A stretch of DNA of 64,000 nucleotides from Peptococcaceae bacterium BRH_c8a (lineage in GTDB: Bacteria > Bacillota > Desulfotomaculia > Desulfotomaculales > Desulfallaceae). Made by a program: the position numbers and the translations under genes. The notes beneath the pieces are model-generated. The model saw only the letters and a list, made by a program, of their open reading frames with translations. It was not told the origin of the DNA and did not search any database. The stretch spans positions 1 through 64,000 of the forward strand of contig LADP01000025.1 in assembly GCA_000961575.1 (NCBI GenBank), written 5' to 3'. Of the stretch, positions 24,291 to 31,509 are shown one piece after another; positions within the stretch are counted from its first letter, which is position 1, and each line of letters begins with the position of its first letter.

Positions 24291-25712
24291 CTATGTTAAT
24301 ATTGCTTGCATGGCAATAAAAAGAACCGTAGCCAGGCCGATTACTACTGCCGCGTACGGTAATGTTGTTTGTACGTGGTCTAAAATGGGAATATCTGTGA
24401 TGGCCGAAGTTAATACCGGCGTTTCGCCCAGGGGGGATACGTTATCGCCGATGGAGCCCCCGGCTAAAACCGCACCCACAGTCAGAGGCAGGCCGGCACC
24501 CGTGCTTACCGCCAGCGGCAGGCCCAAGGGCATCATCAGCGCCCAGGTGGCCCACGAGGAACCGATAAAGTAGGAGGTAAAGCCGGCGATTAAAAATACC
24601 GCCGCCGGTATAAATAATTTGGGGATGGTCGCGCCCACGGTTTCCGATACAAACTCGATAAACCCCAGGTCCTGGGTGGCACTGGACAATGACCAGCTTA
24701 AAATCAAAACCACGATGGGGGGCAGCAGTTCGGTGCCGCCGCTTAAAAAATGGCTCTCCATTTCGGCCATCGGTATTTTTTGCAAAGCATAATACAAGGC
24801 GGTAATTACTAATGTGGCAAAGGTGGCAATAAATATGGCCTTCTCAAATTCGGCGTTTAAATAAGCCTGCATAAAAGTACGCCCTTCTCCCTGACCGGTG
24901 TACCAAAATAAAAAGAAGATCAAGCCAATTAATAAAGCCAGGGGCAGCAGCAGGTTTGATACCCTGGGCTGGGCCTTTTCTTCAAATTGGCACTGTTCGT
25001 GGGCTTCATGCTCACCATGCACGCCGCCTTCCGCGCTGCCGCCTTTACCAAAGCGCCATTTGCCAAAACCCAGGCCGAAATAAATGACCAGGACACTCAT
25101 CAGAACCATGCCGATGGAGTAAAAATTGTACGGGATACTCTGCACATACAAGGCATAAGGTGAACCTTCAATCCCCGCTTTACGCATGGACGAGGCTGTA
25201 ACCCCGATGATATATCCAACATAAGTAGTGGCCACGGGTATTAAGACTATCAGCTGGCTTGATGTGACGTTAACCACCATAGCCAGCTTTTCCTTGGAGC
25301 CCTTAACCTTCTCAATTAAGGGCCCGGCAATAGTGCCTGTGGAAATGACATGAAAGCAGCAATCTAAAAAAGTGGCCGGGGTTGCTGCCCAGACGGACAG
25401 CAAAGCTCCCCTTTCACTTTTTACATACCGTTGGGCCAGGATGGAAAAGCCTTTTATCCCGCCGGACATTTTAAAAATCTCGGTCAGCGAGCCAAACAAA
25501 AACAGAAATAAAACGATATAGGCGCTGCCGGGGTCGGCCAGCGCATCAACAATATACTCAGTGGCTTTAACCACACCCGTAAAGACATTCCGGGCAACCA
25601 GCATGCCACCTACTAATAAACCGAGGGTCAGAGAGGGGATGATACGCTTGGTGATAATAGCCGTGGCTAAGGTGGTTAAGGGGGGAATTAAAGACATCCA
25701 GTTGCCGTCCAT
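24291..25712 (-). CDS. NhaC-family Na+/H+ antiporter
   Basis: About 473 residues with some eleven hydrophobic helices. Signatures of the COG1757 NhaC group include the N-terminal LIPPLTTLATAIITKRII, the ATPATFLDCCFHVISTGTIAGP segment, and GSSWATWALMMPLGLPLA followed by GGSIGDNVSPLGETP. It exchanges sodium for protons across the membrane; amino-acid antiport is possible in the family. The start is the ATG at 25712 behind GGTGGAGG; the GTG at 25727 overlaps that site. A His/Glu-rich cytoplasmic loop (HGEHEAHEQ) could be a pH or metal sensor (inference). Confidence 0.88.
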   Translation of the reverse strand: MDGNWMSLIPPLTTLATAIITKRIIPSLTLGLLVGGMLVARNVFTGVVKATEYIVDALADPGSAYIVLFLFLFGSLTEIFKMSGGIKGFSILAQRYVKSERGALLSVWAATPATFLDCCFHVISTGTIAGPLIEKVKGSKEKLAMVVNVTSSQLIVLIPVATTYVGYIIGVTASSMRKAGIEGSPYALYVQSIPYNFYSIGMVLMSVLVIYFGLGFGKWRFGKGGSAEGGVHGEHEAHEQCQFEEKAQPRVSNLLLPLALLIGLIFFLFWYTGQGEGRTFMQAYLNAEFEKAIFIATFATLVITALYYALQKIPMAEMESHFLSGGTELLPPIVVLILSWSLSSATQDLGFIEFVSETVGATIPKLFIPAAVFLIAGFTSYFIGSSWATWALMMPLGLPLAVSTGAGLPLTVGAVLAGGSIGDNVSPLGETPVLTSAITDIPILDHVQTTLPYAAVVIGLATVLFIAMQAILT

Positions 25713-25802
25713 GTACAAAACCTCCACCCGTAGTTTAGGTAGAGGTATCGTTTTTTATCCTCGCAGGTTGCGTAGTATGGCAGATATACCAGGGCATAAA
25801 GA

Positions 25803-25828
25803 TAAAGCCGGGAGGCTATCCCGGCTTT
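25803..25828 (-). terminator. terminator after Cys-Trp paralogue 2
   Basis: AAAGCCGGGA, short loop, TCCCGGCTTT. Near-copy of the hairpin at 12236-12262. Confidence 0.8.
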
Positions 25829-25853
25829 ACACTGAAGGGAGGAGAGGAGGTTG

Positions 25854-26384
25854 TTACCAACAATATCCGTTGTTCCAGCAATGACCGCCATAATACTGCC
25901 TGTTACCGTTATTGTACTGCGGGGCCTGAGCTGGAGGGTTACTGGGCGCGGGTGTATTTTGCTGAACTTGTTTGGCTTGCTTGTTTTGCTGAACCTGCTT
26001 GGCCGGCTGGTAATCGGCCATATAATTTTGCATCCAGGACTGGTGGATTTTAAAAGCATCCTTGGTGCCCAGGTTGGGGCTTTGCTGCATTACGCCCTGC
26101 ATCCAGGTCTGCTCCATCTTGAGGAGATCTACTTTACTTAAACCGGTGGCTTTGACCCACTGGTCAACCATAGCCTGGTCAAACCGCCAGCAAGCCTGGA
26201 TCATCTGTTGCACTTGCTCTGGTGTTACGTTGGACTGCACCGCCGCCTGAGCCTGGGCCGGAGCCGGAGTCGGAGCGGCCTGGCTGGCCTTAAAGGTATT
26301 CGCGTTGGCCACCCCCACAATGGCAATCCCCAGAGCTATGACCAATAAAGTCAAGAGCCATTTACTGTTTTTAATTTCACGCAC
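25854..26384 (-). CDS. exported Gln/Trp-rich protein ending in Tyr-Cys-Trp (paralogue 2)
   Basis: 176 residues: anchor or signal (KWLLTLLVIALGIAIVGVANA), Ala/Pro/Gln linker, TPEQVQQMIQACW core with MEQTWMQ and IHQSWMQ repeats, Gln/Lys linker and the end GHCWNNGYCW. It mirrors the gene at 12289 in promoter, signal, core, tail and terminator; the linker lengths and the last 20 residues differ most. GTG start at 26384 after AAAGGA, with an ATT three codons on that has better spacing. SigI-type promoter upstream. It has one more Cys-Trp pair than its sister. Confidence 0.8.
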   Translation of the reverse strand: MREIKNSKWLLTLLVIALGIAIVGVANANTFKASQAAPTPAPAQAQAAVQSNVTPEQVQQMIQACWRFDQAMVDQWVKATGLSKVDLLKMEQTWMQGVMQQSPNLGTKDAFKIHQSWMQNYMADYQPAKQVQQNKQAKQVQQNTPAPSNPPAQAPQYNNGNRQYYGGHCWNNGYCW

Positions 26385-26426
26385 ATCCTTTCTAAATTTT
26401 TTTGAACACTTGCACCCGCAATATAC

Positions 26427-26457
26427 TGTTCGTAACCAATGTTTTCTTTACGTGGGT
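26427..26457 (-). promoter_or_regulatory. SigI-type promoter of Cys-Trp paralogue 2
   Basis: Minus strand ACCCAC (26457-26452), 19 bases, CGAACA (26432-26427). The spacer is nearly identical to that at 12.8 kb because the cassette was duplicated. Confidence 0.75.
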
Positions 26458-26680
26458 TTTTTAAAATGTTTGGTAGCTACTACAGCAGTTCATCGGTGGT
26501 TATTGGGATGGCCCGGGGAAAAGTGCTGGAGGTTGGATTAGGCACCAGTCAGGCATTGATTTTAGAGACTTAATATCCAAAAATTAACTGACCTGAGCAA
26601 TACAAAAATATTAAAGCTAATTGTTGCTTCCCCGTAGGCAATAGAACCAGATGCTAAGGCCATTCATAAAGCACATGGTC

Positions 26681-26899
26681 TTATTTAGGCATGGCAAAAT
26701 AAAAAGTGCTTCCCTGCCCCGGCTTGCTGCTGACACCTATTGTTCCACCGTGGGCTTCAATGATTTGCCTGGCTATGGCCAGCCCCAAACCCGTTCCCCC
26801 GCCTGTTCTGGCGCGGGATTTATCCACCTTGTAAAACCGCTCCCAGATTAACGGCTGTTCCTCCGGGGATATACCCGGTCCTGTATCGGTTACGGACAT
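26681..26899 (-). pseudogene. C-terminal fragment of a sensor histidine kinase
   Basis: 72 residues of the ATPase domain only: [24 protein letters not shown], then [12 protein letters not shown] and a normal C-terminus. The ATP-lid part resembles the kinase at 18 kb ([15 protein letters not shown]), so it may be a relic of a duplicate. The N-box, HisKA and membrane parts are missing and no ribosome site fits its first codon. Confidence 0.85.
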
Positions 26900-27079
26900 T
26901 ACTCATTGTGGCATGTTCTTTGTATGGTGGGCTGTCTCAGTTTTTATTTTGGCTTGCAATTTTTTAAATTATAAGTACCAATAGGCCTGATAAAGTTGAT
27001 TTTATATGATGTTGCACATCGACCCAATTTTCGAAGTTCAGTAGACCGCGTTTGTAAGAAGGGCAAGAAGACACGGTAA

Positions 27080-27415
27080 TTATAAACTATCTTTAATTTG
27101 CTGCAATATCTTTTTAGCAATAGGAACTGCACTGAAGACAAAATTTAGTTTCTGGCATGCAAAGTCAGAACAATAGCCGCAATTTTCAATTTGCTTTTCT
27201 TGTCCACACAGCCTGATTTCACAGACTCTGCAATGGTTAAAAAGCCGCCCGCTGTCTGTCAGGCATCCATCACAGTTTATGTCCTCGGGTTTAATTTCAA
27301 CTCCAAATTCTTTAGACCAGACTTTAACCGTTTTTGCCCTTTTACTGTTGTCGTTTTCCTGGGTTGCAATATAAGCAGGGCACTCCGTACAAATTAATCC
27401 GCAGTAAGCTATCAC
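27080..27415 (-). CDS. DUF3795 Cys-rich protein
   Basis: 111 residues starting MIAYCGLICTECPAYIA, with a second cluster DGCLTDSGRLFNHCRVCEIRLC and a third NCGYCSDFACQKL, at least nine cysteines. This matches DUF3795 small metal-binding proteins, common in anaerobes, function unknown. A GGAG ribosome site lies before the ATG. It stands between a kinase relic and a broken VanW gene. Confidence 0.85.
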   Translation of the reverse strand: MIAYCGLICTECPAYIATQENDNSKRAKTVKVWSKEFGVEIKPEDINCDGCLTDSGRLFNHCRVCEIRLCGQEKQIENCGYCSDFACQKLNFVFSAVPIAKKILQQIKDSL

Positions 27416-27483
27416 TTGAGTTCACTCCTTTTCATAAACATTTATTGCTTACTAATGGCTTGTATTTTAATTACCTAATTATT

Positions 27484-27767
27484 TCACTGGGGCAGAAGGG
27501 GCTCGTACATCATAACTGCATGGTTGTCGGTAACAACCTCGTCTGCTATAAATTTATCACCAGGACCAAATACCTTTTTCCTTATCACATTGTGCCTTGC
27601 ATACCCTCCCCACCACTCATGAGTAATACATTGGTCGGTATCATAGATTTCGTAACGTAATGCGGTCGGCAGGTTGCAGCGCCATTCGCCGTGTAGGCGT
27701 TTTTCCCCAACCCAAGTCAACAGCTGAAATGTGCTATTTGTTTCATTGGTAATCTGCAGGTCTATAT
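27484..27767 (-). pseudogene. VanW-family protein, C-terminal part, cut by a Tn3-type end
   Basis: The frame from about 27767 to 27484 reads a VanW-type C-terminus: ITNETNSTFQLLTWVGEKRLHGEW, ITHEWWGGYARHNVIRKKVF, and ADEVVTDNHAVMMYEP. The coding similarity ends exactly where the 38-bp Tn3 terminal repeat starts (27768), so insertion of the element removed the N-terminal half. The missing half is not found in the window. Confidence 0.8.
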
Positions 27768-27947
27768 GGGGTATCGCCAATAAAACGCGTATTTCGTACG
27801 CTAAGTATTGTAGCTTAGCTAAAATTAAGAGATGGAAACCGGAATTCCTGTTTGCTAATGAACTACGGTTTTTATTTATTGGCCTATTAGGCCCAGTACC
27901 AGCGAAGCTGATGAGGAGCAAATGTAATCCCGCGTAATAAAAGGACG

Positions 27948-28715
27948 GTGCTATTGGAGCCGTACCGGGCAATCGTTTCCGAGTTTGCCGACGAGCTGGC
28001 CGGATCTGACTTGAAAAACTCCTATAAATACGAAGGCCGGGAACATATTAAAGATGGTTGGAACGTATTCTTATCAACTTACAAGAGTTTTGAAATCATG
28101 CTTCAGAGGCCGAATGTTTACCTGCTGGAGTCCGTTTTACCCCTGAACGTAGACGAATGCCATATGGTTGAACGGTCGCCCCTGGAAAGTATTATTAATA
28201 TTTTCCGAGCCATTAACCCCCGGGCGAATATTATTGCTATGTCCGGCACCATAATACCGTGCCAGTGGGAATGGCTAGACCCAATGGTGGTTAATGCCGC
28301 CCGTGATCGGGGGATCTCAAGGGTTATGGTTACCTTGCCGGCGAATCCGATAAACTAAATGCCGTCTGCCGTCAGCTGGGCGAGTAGAAAAACCGGCCTT
28401 GATATTTCGGTGGCGACCCACATGGCCACGGGGAGAGAAAAACAGCAGGATGTGAGACTGCCGGGCAGCGGCAAACAGAACCAGGTGCTCGTCGATATGC
28501 TGGAACGAGGGATTGGGTCCATCATGCCTTGCCCCCGAGATAAGGAAAATGGTCGAGGGTTTATACCGGGAAGACCGACTGGATGTCAGCACCATAACCC
28601 TGTTGGCCGGGGTTAATCTGCCGGCAAGGTCGGTTATTATCGCTGACACACATATCTATACCCGGGACGGTTTCCAGTTGGATATCAATAACTGGCTACA
28701 ATCAGTTTTAAATAT
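27948..28715 (+). pseudogene. Ski2/Hel308-type superfamily 2 helicase fragment
   Basis: Three frames carry helicase pieces in order: PYRAIVSEFADEL (motif Ia), the TYKSFEIML region, DECHMVER (DEAH-like motif II), NIIAMSGTI (motif III), then after frameshifts ITLLAGVNLPARSVII (motif V). The N-terminal Walker A and the C-terminal half are absent, and frames change near 28357 and 28510. It is cargo of the decayed Tn3-type element. Confidence 0.7.
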
Positions 28716-28827
28716 ATTTCAAGAGATTTGCGACTTTCATGCCCGAATAACGTTGAACGTGAAACAAAATAGATCCATAGACACGTTGCGGCCACTTAGA
28801 AAAGAGACAGAAGCCGGTTCTTCTTAG
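28716..28827 (+). pseudogene. C-terminal scrap of a Tn3 transposase
   Basis: The peptide ending SIDTLRPLRKETEAGSS matches the end of the intact TnpA (SLDSLRPLRKGLEAGAS). The stop lies in the subterminal repeat, as in the intact copy. The rest of the gene is gone, fused in frame to helicase sequence. Confidence 0.8.
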
Positions 28828-28997
28828 CGTACGGAAAATCCGGCTTCTAGTCCAAAATTTTTGTTTAGCGTACGAAATACGCGTTTGTTGGCGGTACCCC
28901 TAGTAGGCAAGAGCTTTAAGGTTAACCGTTAGTAGGTAGGATTACTCACACAAAACTTCGTCTACTCCCTTTACCTGTCCCCTTTAAGTGATTAAAA

Positions 28998-29396
28998 CTA
29001 TTTTTTAACTGTTACGCTATCACTTGCAAGTAAACCGCTAGCTTTTTCCATACTATTATATGCTTTTTGTTGATACAATTTAAATGTTGCAGTATGGGTG
29101 CCAGCACTTATACCTTCCCAAAGATCTTGAATGTGTCTACTGTCATAATCTCCGGCAAAGTTATAAAATGTAGATACCCGATAGCCATCGTGCCAAATTT
29201 CTACCATGTAATATTTATCATATTGCCCTTGAACATATACGTCATATTCTGCCCAGTTGTCTGCATTGACTGTCTGTGACCTTGGGGTAACATAAACATC
29301 AGGAATAGCTTCAATAGAAGCTGAAGCTAAACCGCTAAATCCAATAAGCAAATATACTAACGCAGCAATAATTAAAATGTTTTTCTTTCTTACCAT
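28998..29396 (-). CDS. hypothetical secreted protein
   Basis: 132 residues: signal peptide (about 1-26, ending GLASAS), then a beta-rich domain with many Tyr and Asp (YDVYVQGQYDKYYMVEIW, GTHTATFKLYQQKAY) that looks like one Ig-like sandwich. AGGAGG precedes the ATG. It is AT-rich, like the next gene and unlike the rest of the window. No family recognised. Confidence 0.7.
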   Translation of the reverse strand: MVRKKNILIIAALVYLLIGFSGLASASIEAIPDVYVTPRSQTVNADNWAEYDVYVQGQYDKYYMVEIWHDGYRVSTFYNFAGDYDSRHIQDLWEGISAGTHTATFKLYQQKAYNSMEKASGLLASDSVTVKK

Positions 29397-29598
29397 AACT
29401 TAAACCTCCTAACATTTTTTTAAATAGAAATAAACCTTGCCTAGGTATTGGTATAATTTACACCCCCTTCCTTCAATTGTATTTTAATCTATTAGTTATA
29501 AAATTTCAAATATAGAATAAACTAGTAAAATCAGGATAAACCTATAAAATTAGGTTGCAATCTCCTTTTAAGAGCTACAAATGCATTTATGTAAAAAG

Positions 29599-29634
29599 TT
29601 AAGACAACTGACCATAATTAAGACAACTGACCAT
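29599..29634 (+). repeat. 17-bp direct repeat, period 19
   Basis: TTAAGACAACTGACCAT occurs at 29599-29615 and again at 29618-29634. Just upstream of an AT-rich gene; it may be an operator or an insertion-sequence scar. Confidence 0.7.
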
Positions 29635-29677
29635 TTATAATTATTCCTTATAACACGGAGAGGATGGAAGAAAAGAA

Positions 29678-30214
29678 ATGAAAAAAGTTCCCTTTTTATT
29701 TATTGCGTTGTTTATCCTATTGCTTATTATTTTGTTAACTAATCTAAAAAATCCAACAAATCAATTAGTTAATTTTAAAAATTATTATATTAAAAACTTC
29801 TCATTAAAAATAAATTTGCCAGAAACTACATCTACAAATGAAGACTACTTTTCTGGGAGTGAAATTATTTTTAATTGTTACCTGCAAGATAAGTCTCTAA
29901 ATTTTAATGGCTACATCCAGGTTTGGAATATTAATGATTTAAATAAGTTTTTAGAAGTAAGCAAAAATAATAGCGAATTTGATTTTAAATTATATAATAA
30001 GGAAATGATTACAATCAATTCTTATAATGGCTTTAAAGTCGATTGGACTGCCCTATTTGCAAACCATAGCTATACATCAGGGGTAGAATATTTTATCACT
30101 AAAAAAAATAGCAATATGGTTTTAAGGGTATCTTTGTTTGTTAACCAAAAAGATTTTCCAAAACAGTTGGAACATACATTAAACACAATTATTAATTCAA
30201 TCATTTGGGATTAA
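29678..30214 (+). CDS. hypothetical membrane-anchored extracytoplasmic protein
   Basis: 178 residues with one N-terminal helix (PFLFIALFILLLIILLT) and a 145-residue outer domain with alternating strands (NGYIQVWNINDLNKFL, GFKVDWTALF, GVEYFITKKN). It resembles in outline the PsbP-like domains of clostridial lipoproteins, but I cannot confirm that. No Cys lipobox. Ribosome site GGAGAGG upstream. Very low GC suggests transfer from an AT-rich relative. Confidence 0.68.
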   Translation: MKKVPFLFIALFILLLIILLTNLKNPTNQLVNFKNYYIKNFSLKINLPETTSTNEDYFSGSEIIFNCYLQDKSLNFNGYIQVWNINDLNKFLEVSKNNSEFDFKLYNKEMITINSYNGFKVDWTALFANHSYTSGVEYFITKKNSNMVLRVSLFVNQKDFPKQLEHTLNTIINSIIWD

Positions 30215-30482
30215 AATTCTTATTGAAAATATTTTTTAAATGACTATAAAATAAAAAAATGCAACGCCACTTACGGATCGTGGAATACCCAAAATCTTGG
30301 ATAAGGTATTCCGAGGAAGTAAAGCTCGCTGAAAACTTGTCACCGCACAAACTGCAGCATTTTCTGCTAACCTAGTTAAAAAAGCATCGGTGGACACGCC
30401 CCGGGCTTTTTTTATTGCCTGTAATACTCGCGGTAGCGCCGGTCGAACAAGGATGGTTGATATTCACGACAGGCAGGCGGCA
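30215..30482. other. gap between the AT-rich gene and the transposon module
   Basis: No gene is seen. An inverted repeat GGAATACC ... GGTATTCC lies at 30282-30312. The left terminal repeat expected for a Tn4430-like element (about 4.15 kb left of 34553, near 30400) is not present. Confidence 0.5.
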
Positions 30483-30600
30483 GATTAATACAACACAATA
30501 TAAATTGTGTTGTATTAATCTACCGGTAGAGTTATAATAAGGTCATCTAACGCAACACAATTTACAGATCAAGAGGATATTTTTAATGCAACACAATTTA
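30483..30600 (+). other. TnpI recombination (internal resolution) site
   Basis: A perfect 17-bp inverted repeat (arms 30483-30499 and 30504-30520, 4-base spacer) contains AACACAATTTATA-like TnpI sites, and is followed by two direct repeats GCAACACAATTTA at 30552-30564 and 30588-30600. IR1-IR2 plus DR1-DR2 is the exact layout known for Tn4430, where TnpI resolves cointegrates. DR2 lies between the palindrome and the presumed tnpI start, so TnpI binding may also repress tnpI-tnpA. Confidence 0.85.
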
Positions 30601-30639
30601 AATAAGAATTCAACCATAACGAACTCGGTAGGTGAAGCT

Positions 30640-31494
30640 ATGAAACGAAACAGTCAATTTGATGAATATCTAAAGCAATGCGGTAAAAGCATAAACACTA
30701 TTAGAGGATATTTGTTCGACTTGAACCAGTATCTCAAATGGTTTGAAGACTCATTTGGGCAAGAATGCACCGCTCTTTACCGACAAAATGTGCTTGATTA
30801 TGTAAGTTACCTAAAAAACATCAAGATGAACAATGCTAAAACCATCAATCACAAGCTCAGCAGCCTGCGCAGTTATAATGAATTTCTTATTCATACTAAC
30901 GTGCAAGACGAAATGGTCATTTATAAATCAGACATGATTAAAATCCAAACGGAATATGCTTCCCCCACAAAGGTCACGGAAATAGAAGTCAAGCAGTTTT
31001 TGCAACGAGTGTTGGAAAGCAAAAACAAACGAAATTATGCAATCGTGTCGCTGCTGGCCTACACAGGAATGAGAATCTCAGAAGCTCTTTCGATCCGGCT
31101 GAATGACTTTAACCTCCAGACCGCCGAGTGCATCATCAAAAGTGGCAAGGGTGAAAAACAGCGGACGGTGCTCTTAAACACAAAAATCATCAACGCTATG
31201 CGCGAATATCTTAAAGAGCGTGCCAGATACACCAGGGCGGCGGAATCAACCTATTTGTTCGTTAGTAAAAAGAATGAAAGCTTAGACCGGACCGTTGTCA
31301 ACCGTGTATTTAAAAAATTTAGCCAAAAGATTACTCCCCATCAGTTGCGGCATTTTTTTTGTACTAACGCCATTGAAAAAGGGCTGAGTATTCATGAAGT
31401 GGCAAATCAGGCAGGCCATTCTAATATTAATACGACCCTTCTTTATACAAACCCAGATAAAGCCAAGCTAAAACTAAAAATGGAACTTTTGTAG
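30640..31494 (+). CDS. tnpI: TnpI tyrosine recombinase (cointegrate resolvase)
   Basis: 284 residues from the ATG at 30640, the same length I know for Tn4430 TnpI; AGGTGA stands 4 bases upstream. The longer reading from 30586 would start inside the DR2 recombinase site. Catalytic set: Arg in YTGMRISEAL, Lys in GKGEKQRT, HQLRH, GHSN and Tyr in LLYTNPDK. N-terminal core-binding domain about 1-95. It resolves the cointegrate made by TnpA at the adjacent site. Confidence 0.9.
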   Translation: MKRNSQFDEYLKQCGKSINTIRGYLFDLNQYLKWFEDSFGQECTALYRQNVLDYVSYLKNIKMNNAKTINHKLSSLRSYNEFLIHTNVQDEMVIYKSDMIKIQTEYASPTKVTEIEVKQFLQRVLESKNKRNYAIVSLLAYTGMRISEALSIRLNDFNLQTAECIIKSGKGEKQRTVLLNTKIINAMREYLKERARYTRAAESTYLFVSKKNESLDRTVVNRVFKKFSQKITPHQLRHFFCTNAIEKGLSIHEVANQAGHSNINTTLLYTNPDKAKLKLKMELL

Positions 31495-31509
31495 CGGAAG
31501 GTGTAAACG

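Larger units (their letters stand above)
27768..28900 (+). mobile_element. decayed Tn3-family element with helicase cargo
   Basis: Left terminal repeat 27768-27805 (GGGGTATCGCC ... CGTACGCTAAG) and right repeat 28864-28900 in inverse orientation enclose 1.1 kb. Inside are a broken helicase gene and the last 30 or so codons of a tnpA, including its stop codon in the subterminal CTTAGCGTACG motif. No intact transposase; no 5-bp target duplication (TATAT left, TAGTA right). It is related to, but clearly diverged from, the Tn4430-like element at 30.5-34.5 kb. Confidence 0.75.

Noticed and set aside
28900-28960. TTAGTAGGTAGG words shared with about 1171 as evidence of one larger repeat
   Set aside because: The shared words are about 11 bases, and the surrounding sequence does not align; probably chance.
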